Shown piece after piece: positions 57,101-64,000 of a stretch of DNA of 64,000 nt. This DNA is from Cepaea nemoralis (lineage: Eukaryota > Mollusca > Gastropoda > Stylommatophora > Helicidae). A model generated the notes under the pieces. The model ran no database searches and was not told the origin of the DNA. It was given only the letters and a program-made list of their open reading frames with translations. A program made the position numbers and the translations under genes. The DNA lies in NCBI GenBank assembly GCA_014155875.1, contig JACEFZ010025810.1, positions 408,501-472,500 on the forward strand, written 5' to 3'. How positions within the stretch are numbered: position 1 is the first letter of the stretch; the number at the start of each line of letters is the position of its first letter.

Positions 57101-57234
57101 GGTTCTTGGGCCCAGGCCCTTCCACTCTCTGCTACACACACAAGTGATCATAAGTGTCCCTATGTCCCCTTTATCTCGGTGGAAGAAATGGATTTCCTGA
57201 TGGCTGCAAAAGCTGGATACTCATAGAGGTCATG

Positions 57235-57425
57235 CTTGAAAAGCTCACAAGGATGTGTACATACTTGAGGTAACATGTGTGTACACACTTGTGGTTGTTG
57301 GAGTCAGACTTGTGTACATACTTGCGGTTTTTGGGGTAACACTTGTGTACATACTTGTGGTTGTTGGAGTAACACTCGTGTACATACTTATGTTTTTAGG
57401 GTAACACTTGTGTACATACTTGGGT
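57235..57425. repeat. ~33-bp tandem repeat
   Basis: TTGTGTACATACTTG(T/C)GGTT followed by GTTGGAGTAACAC recurs about five times. Confidence 0.88.
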
Positions 57426-57599
57426 TAAAACTCAACTAGTGACTGGCACAAGCAGGTAAAATAATTTGATCATCAAGAAGAAATGAAATAACTAAGAATT
57501 GAATCTACACACAGTGAGCATTTCAAGCACTAGCAAGTTTATATACAGGAAATTTTGCGTATCATTTGTGAACTGAGTTACATTCGAAGAGAACTCCAA

Positions 57600-58075
57600 G
57601 TGAATGATTCACAATCTATGTTATATAATTACTGTCTGTAAAAACAAGAATACAGTTAACAATAATGATTCGTGACATCAAAGTATTGTCTGTAAAACAG
57701 TGATATTCAGGTTTCATATTAAATTATTATCTGTAAAACAAGTTACAGTCAACATGAATGATCCATGACACCAAAGTATTGTCTGTAAAACAGGAATACA
57801 TTTGAAATAGATGAGTCATGTTAAATTACCTATAAAACAGGGATATACTTGAAATAGATGAGTCATGTTAAATTACCTATAAAACAGGGATATACTTGAA
57901 ATAGATGAGTCATGTTAAATTACCTATAAAACAGGAATTACCTATAAAACAGGGATATACTTGAAATAGATGAGTCATGTTAAATTACCTATAAAACAGG
58001 AATATACTTGAAATAGATGAGTCGTGTTAAATTACCTATACAACAAGAATGCAGTTCACATTTAGGATCCATGAT
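57600..58075. repeat. ~47-bp repeat, older left edge
   Basis: ATACTTGAAATAGATGAGTC, ATGTTAAATTACCTATAAAA and CAGGG recur at ~47 bp, regular from 57,790. Left units are diverged (TGAATGATTCACAA, GTCTGTAAAACA). Confidence 0.88.
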
Positions 58076-58690
58076 GTGAAAGTTCCGGTCATAAAATGGG
58101 AATACACTCGACATTAACATGAATGATTCATTAAATAAGTATACACAAGATATTACTAATCCATGATAACAACTTATTTTCCATAAAACATTATTCCTGT
58201 TTTGAATTGTAATAGTAAATTATCGTATGTGAAACAGAATACACCAGACTAACAATTCAACACATACAATTATCAACTGTACAACAAAAATTTAATACGC
58301 GTTAATGATTCATGATATAAAATTGTCATTTATAAAACAGAAAACAAAACAAATGAACGATTTGTGATATAAAATTATTATCTACTATAACAAATACTAC
58401 AATAGACATAATATTAAATACAAAGTAAAAATGAACGATTAATAATATATAATTATCATCTATTGTAACAAATAGACATAATTTTAAACACACAACAAAT
58501 GAACAATTCATGATATAAAATTATAATCTATTATAATCAATAATACAAAAGACATAATATTAAACACAAAGTAAAAATTAACGACTCAGGTTATAAAATT
58601 ATCATCTATTGTAACAAATAACACAACAGACATGACATTCAAATGGCATCTGTAAAGCATGAATACTCATGACATAAATGTCAAGGTTGG
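58076..58690. repeat. Decayed repeat (AAATTATCATCTAT type)
   Basis: ATATAAAATTATCATCTATT, GTAACAAATA and AATGAACGATT words recur loosely every 60-70 bp. Likely continuation of the preceding array. Confidence 0.6.
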
Positions 58691-58929
58691 AGAATCAAAA
58701 GCAGTGATATATCAGTGTTAAAACAAACACTGTGGTGTACCTGTGCACAGCGAACAAAATATACATTCGAAGACTTATTTGTTTAACATTAACAACGGTG
58801 AACAATTTTGGCAGACTTCTAGAAGCTTCTTGGAAGTTGGTGGTGATGATGATGAAAGCGTGTGCTCTTTTCTTACTTATCAATTCTGGAAAGGTTATGG
58901 TAAAACTAAAGCTACTGCCACATGGTGTG

Positions 58930-59450
58930 AGAAGTCTTAGGTCTTTGAATATATCAGGTCATGGGGATCATGAGAAATCTTAGGTCTTTGAATATACCAG
59001 GTCATGGGGGTCATGAGAAATCTTAGGTCTTTGAATATACCAAGTCATGGGGGTCATGAGAAGTCTTATGTCTTTGAATATACCAGGTCATGGGGGTCAT
59101 GAGAAATCTTAGGTCTTTGAATATACCAGGTCATGGGGGTCATGAGAAATCTTAGGTCTTTGAATATACCAAGTCATGGGGGTCATGAGAAGTCTTATGT
59201 CTTTGAATATACCAGGTCTTGGGGGTCATGAGAAATCTTAGGTCTTTGAATATACCAAGTCATGGGGGGTCATGAGAAATCTTAGGTCTTTGAATATACC
59301 AGGTCATGGGGGTCATGAGAAATCTTAGGTCTTTGAATATACCAAGTCATGGGGGTCATGAGAAGTCTTATGTCTTTGAATATACCAGGTCATGGGGGTC
59401 ATGAGAAATCTTAGGTCTTTGAATATACCAGGTCATGGGGATCATGAGGT
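58930..59450. repeat. ~43-bp tandem repeat (~12 copies)
   Basis: AAATCTTAGGTCTTTGAATA, TACCAGGTCATGGGGGTCAT and GAG form the unit. AAGTCTTATG and CCAAGTC variants recur in the same order every third unit, a sign of 3-unit block duplication. Confidence 0.95.
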
Positions 59451-59454
59451 TTGG

Positions 59455-59590
59455 AAGTCACGGGCGAGTTGATTAGATGCTTACCTGCTGGCTCAATGGT
59501 CACTGGTTTGAAATCACACTAAGACAGATTTTGAAAATTCACCTGGACTCCCAGGCCAAACCAGCCTAAAATGTATACCAGGAAATGTAT
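59455..59590 (+). mobile_element. tRNA-headed SINE between two minisatellites
   Basis: GGGCGAGTTGATTAGATGCT (A box) and TCACTGGTTTGAAATCACAC (B-box region) are followed by a body with GGACTCCCAGGCCAAACCAG and CCAGGAAATG. Confidence 0.6.
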
Positions 59591-60350
59591 AACTAGAAAG
59601 TCCCTTCTATATCAAGAAAGTCCCTGGAATAATTAGAACATCCCTTGTATAACTGGAAAATCCCTGATATAACTAGATAGTCCATTGTGTAACTTGAAAG
59701 TCCCTTGTATAACTACAAAGTTCCTGGTATAAGTAGAAAGTCCCTTATTTAACTAGAAAGTCCCTTGTATAACTAAAAAGTCCCTTGTATAACTAGAAAG
59801 TCTGTTATACATTAGAAAGTCCCTTGTTTAACTAGAAAATCCCTTGAATAACTACAAAGTCCCTGCTATAACTAGAAAGTCCCTTGTATAACTAACTATA
59901 AAGTCCCTTGAATAACTAGAAAGTCCCTTATATAACTAGAAAGTCATTATATAACTAGAAAGTCATTATATAACTAGAAAATCCCTTGAATAACTAGAAA
60001 GTCCATTATATAGCTAGAAAGTCCCTTGTATAACTAAAAAAACAAAAAAGTCACTTAAAAGTCGACAGGGTCGACTTCATTGCACTGGGTTTTATCCCAT
60101 ATGGTTCAGTCTCTTCCTGCAGCACAAAAAGCATCGCACAAAGCACGAACTCCGTAGCTCCAGCGACGACCTTCAGGAGTTTCTGAAAAAATGCACTCGT
60201 GATCCAAAGGACACGGCCCAGAATCGAACCCACAACCTTCGGAGCCAGAGTCAGACGGCTTGTCCACTTTGCCACGGAGACTCCCTTCCCTTGTATAACT
60301 AGAAAGTCCCTTGTACAACTAGAATATCCCTTATATAACTAGAAAGTCCC
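59590..60350. repeat. ~20-bp minisatellite interrupted by a SINE
   Basis: AACTAGAAAGTCCCTTGTAT recurs with many point variants from 59,590 to 60,048 and again from 60,287 to 60,350. The gap is the SINE at 60,060-60,288. Confidence 0.93.
60060..60288 (-). mobile_element. tRNA-headed SINE with shared core, inside the 20-bp array
   Basis: Minus strand: GTCTCCGTGGCAAAGTGGAC (A box), GGTTGTGGGTTCGATTCTGG (B box), then GGAGCTACGGAGTTCGTGCT, the core shared with the SINE at 13,310-13,715, and an end near GCAATGAAGTCGACCCTG. The two minus-strand frames over it are not genes. Confidence 0.78.
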
Positions 60351-60429
60351 TGGTACAGAACCTATAGGATGAACAAAATTGAGAGACCTAAAACACATAG
60401 AGAAGATAATCAAAGATATCAGTTATTTA

Positions 60430-61140
60430 TCTCTGTTTAATGTGAGCTCTATACTGTCATTACTGACTTTACTGTCAGCTCTACACTGTCATTACTGACT
60501 TTACTGTGAGCTATACTCTGGTAATTCTGTCATTACTGACTTTACTGTGAGCTCTACACTGTTATTACTGACTTTACTGTGAGCTCTACACTGTCATTAC
60601 TGACTTTACTGTGAGCTCTACACTGTCATTACTGACTTTACTGTGAGCTATACACTGTCATTACTGACTTTACTGTGAGCTATACACTGTTAATTCTGTC
60701 ATTACTGTGAGCTCTACACTGTTATTACTGACTTTACTGTGAGCTCTACACTGTCATTACTGACTTTACTGTGAGCTCTACACTGTCATTACTGACTTTA
60801 CTGTGGCTATACACTGGTAATTCTGTCATTACTGACTTTACTGTGAGCTCTACACTGTCATTACTGACTTTACTGTGAGCTATACACTGGTAATTCTGTC
60901 ATTACTGTGAGCTCTACACTGTCATTACTGACTTTACTGTGGCTGTATACTGGTAATTCTGTCATTACTGTGAGCTCTACACTGTCATTACTGACTTTAC
61001 TGTGAGCTCTATACTGGTAATTCTGTCATTACTGACTTTACTGTGAGCTCTACACTCGTAATTCTGTCATTACTGACTTTACTGTGAGCTATACACTGGT
61101 AATTCTGTCATTACTGACTTTACTATGAGCTCTACATTGG
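60430..61140. repeat. ~33-bp tandem repeat with longer variant units
   Basis: GAGCTCTACACTGTCATTAC and TGACTTTACTGT form the 33-bp unit. A longer unit with TATACACTGGTAATTCTGTC recurs every few copies and becomes the rule on the right. Confidence 0.94.
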
Positions 61141-62204
61141 TAATTCTGCCATACCATTTTAATCCCACTATTCCGATATGTCTAACCAGTGATAACCCTG
61201 TACTCACTCAATGTTCTGGAACTAAATCCCCAGTAAAATACGTGTGTATCCACACTTTGTTCCCATCATCCTCAGACTGCCAGCTGGTCTATACAAATAT
61301 GGGTTTAGCACTTCATGCCCAATACTGCTTTAAAGCATGTAAAAGGGTCCTTGCACTTATGTGGTCTCATCAGCTTCCTTCCTTGTTGTCTGTTCCTATT
61401 AGAATAAAAATTTCATTGCCATTTTATATGACGCTGGATTGAGCCCCGATCTGCACTGGTCATAAACTGATTAGAACAAGAATGTCATAGTCATTTAATT
61501 TGAGGCGGGATTGAACCCAGATCTGCACTGTTCATAAACAATTCCATTAATCAGTAATGGGAACTTCACTCTCATCAACTGTTCTGATGAAAAGCACTAA
61601 CTTTGATTCTTCTGTCTCTCATATCCCAATGGAGTATAGGCCCCTGAACCAAATCTTGCCAAGCCATTTGTAGACTGTTCATAATTGATTTGATTTTGCT
61701 GCTACTTTTTCTACAGCATGCGGTAGCAACTGATACCATCTATCCTCAATTTTTTTTAAACAACATGCATGGTAGGCTAGTGTTACTATGCTTTGCTTCC
61801 TTTATAGACTTCGTTAAACACAGGTTAACCACTAGTCTACCACCACTTTTAGTATATATGATTCAAGATTCTCATTTATGCCTACTCATGTTAAAATTCT
61901 TGTCCCCTAAAATACTAGATTATATAAATTATACAAGTTAATGTTCTGGAATTAAATCCTCCCAATATACTAGATTATACAAACCAATTTACTTAGTGCT
62001 CTCCATGAGTGCTACATGGTGATTCTGTCATACCATTGAGTCCCACTATTCTGACTGGTGTTAGTTAGGTAGTCAGTCCACAGCTTATCCTCACTGTATA
62101 TGGAACCATTCTGTCCACATATGCCTGGTCTAATCATTGACAATCCCAAACTCAGTCTGGAATTTACAGATTACAATTTAGCCTTCTTTGGCTTTTTCCT
62201 CTCT
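61141..62204. other. No convincing gene
   Basis: Open frames at 61,125-61,442 and 61,690-61,941 show no domain. Two related ~75-bp blocks, GGATTGAGCCCCGATCTGCA and GGATTGAACCCAGATCTGCA, occur at ~61,435 and ~61,507 and look like reversed tRNA-type B-box sequence, possibly an old SINE duplicated in tandem. Confidence 0.4.
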
Positions 62205-62790
62205 TCCTCAGTTTACCTCCATGAAGTGTTGGGGAAAGGGGAAGTTGGGGGAGATTTTTTATGCTCTCTTTCTAATGCTCTTTGTAAGATGGTATTTATT
62301 TCTCTAAGGTTGTTCTTGATACCATCACTCCATCCTTTATGTGGTCTTCCCTTTGCTCCATGTCCAATATATTTCTTGTGTGGTAGGTGGAACCAGGGCA
62401 TTCTTGTGTGATGGCCAAACCATTTAATTTGTTCTGTGATGAAGTAATTTACTGGTTTCATACCTAGTTGTCTTCTAATTTCCTTGTTGCTAATTTTATC
62501 TCTCAATGTTACTCCCGTAGCTCTTCATCTGTATTGTTATAATTTTTGTTTTCATTCATTAGTTGCAGTAAGAGTCCATGTTTGACAATGGTAGCATAAT
62601 GTCGGCCAAATATAGTTTTTGTGAGATTTGCTTTAGTACTTACACATATCTTTCTATGCGACAGCATTGGTGCTATTTGTCTCAGTACCTGAGTTGTCTT
62701 TGCTCAACATGTGTTAAGTTTTCTATCCATTCCCCATCTGAAGTGAAAATTGACCCTAGATATTTAAATTTGCTGGTCTGTTTTATTTAA
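62205..62790 (-). pseudogene. LINE tail (RT palm/thumb to C-terminus), minus strand
   Basis: Minus strand reads TSKFKYLGSIFTSDGEW near 62,720-62,780. After frame breaks it reads MRDKISNKEIRRQLGMKPVN, EQIKWFGHHTRMPWFHLPHK and GAKGRPHKGWSDGIKNNLRE. KFKYLGSIFTSDG, I...IR..L, KW.GH..RM and KGRP...W.D are the standard sequence of RTE-type RT ends. The last ~97 codons are open. Confidence 0.82.
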
Positions 62791-63079
62791 TTCTTTGACA
62801 ATGGTGGAAAAAAAAAAAAAACTCATTTGGAAAAAAATGGCAAATATGGTAATTGTCTATGGTGCAGAAAAGCTTTCTCTACATGCCATTAAGGCACACT
62901 GGTTATGTGGTTCTAAGCCCATACCTTCCATAATTTAACAACACACAAAGGGTGATGTAGCTGGTTTCCCCTGATTTACTTTTTTCATCCAGATGTATAG
63001 TATCAGTTTTATAATAGCTAGACTGACTTTGGAGTCATCATCATCAAGTATTTCAGCCCTGGGTGAAGTTTCCTGATCA

Positions 63080-63412
63080 TTCTGTTCCACTGTTGTCTGT
63101 CTTGTATCCAATCTGTAATTCTGTTCCACAGTTGTCTGTCTTGTATCCACTCTTTGTAATTCTGATCCACTAATGTCTGTCTTGTACCCACTCTTTGTCA
63201 TTATGTTCAACTATTGTCTGTCTTGTACTCACTCTTTGTAGTTCTATTTCACTGTTGTCTGTCTTGTATCCACTCTTTGTCATTCTGTTCCACAGTTGTC
63301 TGTCTTGTATCCACTCTTTGTAATTCTGTTCCACTGTTGTCTGTCTTGTATCCACTCTTTGTCATTCTGTTCCACTGTTGTCTGTCTTGTATCCACTCTT
63401 TGTAATTCCATG
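63080..63412. repeat. ~40-bp tandem repeat (~8 copies)
   Basis: TTGTCTGTCTTGTATCCACT and CTTTGTAATTCTGTTCCACT form the unit; alternating CATT/AATT variants suggest a two-unit period. Open frames on both strands are artefacts. Confidence 0.95.
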
Positions 63413-63544
63413 CATGTCTCCAATGATAGACCTGTGCATGTCTGTTTTATAAACACTGACCTTTGTCTAGCCCTTCTTTCCTCCAGTATTGTGCCCTCTA
63501 GTACTCCCTTTGCCTTAGGATGTGACCAAGTCATTTGTCTTCTT

Positions 63545-63822
63545 GTTGCGTTGGCAGCTTATAGTCTGTACACGTGCTACTACTTCAGTGCACTGGACTG
63601 ATTTTTATGTGTAGATGAGCTTTCCCTATTACTAATGCCCCTGCCATCAGGTAAACCCACTCTGGCCTCTGAGGTACTTGTAATTTTAATCCCTCAAGTC
63701 AAGGATGAGAGGTCAACATTTTAGTTCACCTGACCGGTGTAGGGGTTGAACCTGCTTCCTCAGCATCAGCACACAGGAAGTTTAAGAGTGAGCACTTTTA
63801 TCCATTCAGCCATGCTGACCAC
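63545..63822 (-). mobile_element. SINE-L copy (tRNA-Leu-like head)
   Basis: Minus strand begins GGTCAGCATGGCTGAATGGA and has GCAGGTTCAACCCCTACACC. The body matches the copies at 23.5 and 26.4 kb but is more diverged. Confidence 0.75.
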
Positions 63823-64000
63823 CTGACCAAGTTCTGAGTGTCTTGGCTTTTCACTTAATTTAAGAAGTCTTCTTTGTACTGTTATATTTTCCAGGACTTG
63901 ATCATAGTCTATTTGTCAATTGAACTGGTTCTTGTCATTTTTCAAAAACACATCTCAAATACTTCAATATGTTTTTGATCGAATGTGTTCACTATCCATA

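Noticed and set aside
61690..61941. Leu/Phe-rich 83-codon frame as membrane protein
   Set aside because: Composition follows the AT-rich sequence; no homology or repeat support.

Overview
The window looks like intergenic DNA from an animal nuclear genome, most likely a marine invertebrate (a mollusc or another lophotrochozoan is my inference; nothing here proves it). The evidence is non-LTR retrotransposons with endonuclease, reverse transcriptase (RT) and RNase H domains, mariner and hAT relics, tRNA-headed SINEs, and a very high load of micro- and minisatellites (roughly a quarter of the window by eye). I find no convincing host protein gene, rRNA or genuine tRNA gene. Almost all long open frames are periodic translations of tandem repeats or pieces of transposons.

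Layout. 0-4 kb: a hairpin element, SINE pieces, a 50-bp array, a ~30-bp array and trinucleotide arrays that switch from (TAC)n to (GTA)n. 4.04-8.61 kb: LINE-A, inserted into the (AGT)n microsatellite with a 14-bp target-site duplication (TSD). It starts with a sequence that folds like an HDV-like (Pr77-type) self-cleaving ribozyme and has a broken EN-RT-RNase H reading frame. 8.6-15.2 kb: the rest of the microsatellite, a 32-bp array, a TA-flanked Tc1/mariner derivative, RTE-type LINE tails and SINEs. 15.25-20.37 kb: one 46-bp satellite of about 111 units with higher-order duplications. 20.4-29.9 kb: an RTE tail encoding a C2H2 finger, many SINEs and a hAT MITE with an 8-bp TSD. 29.96-32.33 kb: LINE-B, a 5'-truncated but nearly open RT-RNase H element with an 11-bp TSD. 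33-45 kb: a possible solo LTR, SINEs, old LINE-B copies, and (TA)n, GA-rich and 36-bp arrays. 42.6-54 kb: mariner derivatives, two of them inverted duplications (one of 3' ends, one of 5' ends), a very young LINE-B 3' copy with a snap-back 5' junction, and a 370-bp retroposon of unknown type. 54-64 kb: mostly minisatellites of 20-58 bp interleaved with degenerate LINE tails and SINEs.

How it fits together. LINE-B (copies about 98% identical by eye) and RTE-type LINEs are the plausible enzyme sources for retroposition of their own fragments and perhaps of the SINEs. The mariner and hAT pieces encode no complete transposase and would depend on copies elsewhere. Nested insertions with readable TSDs give a relative order of events.
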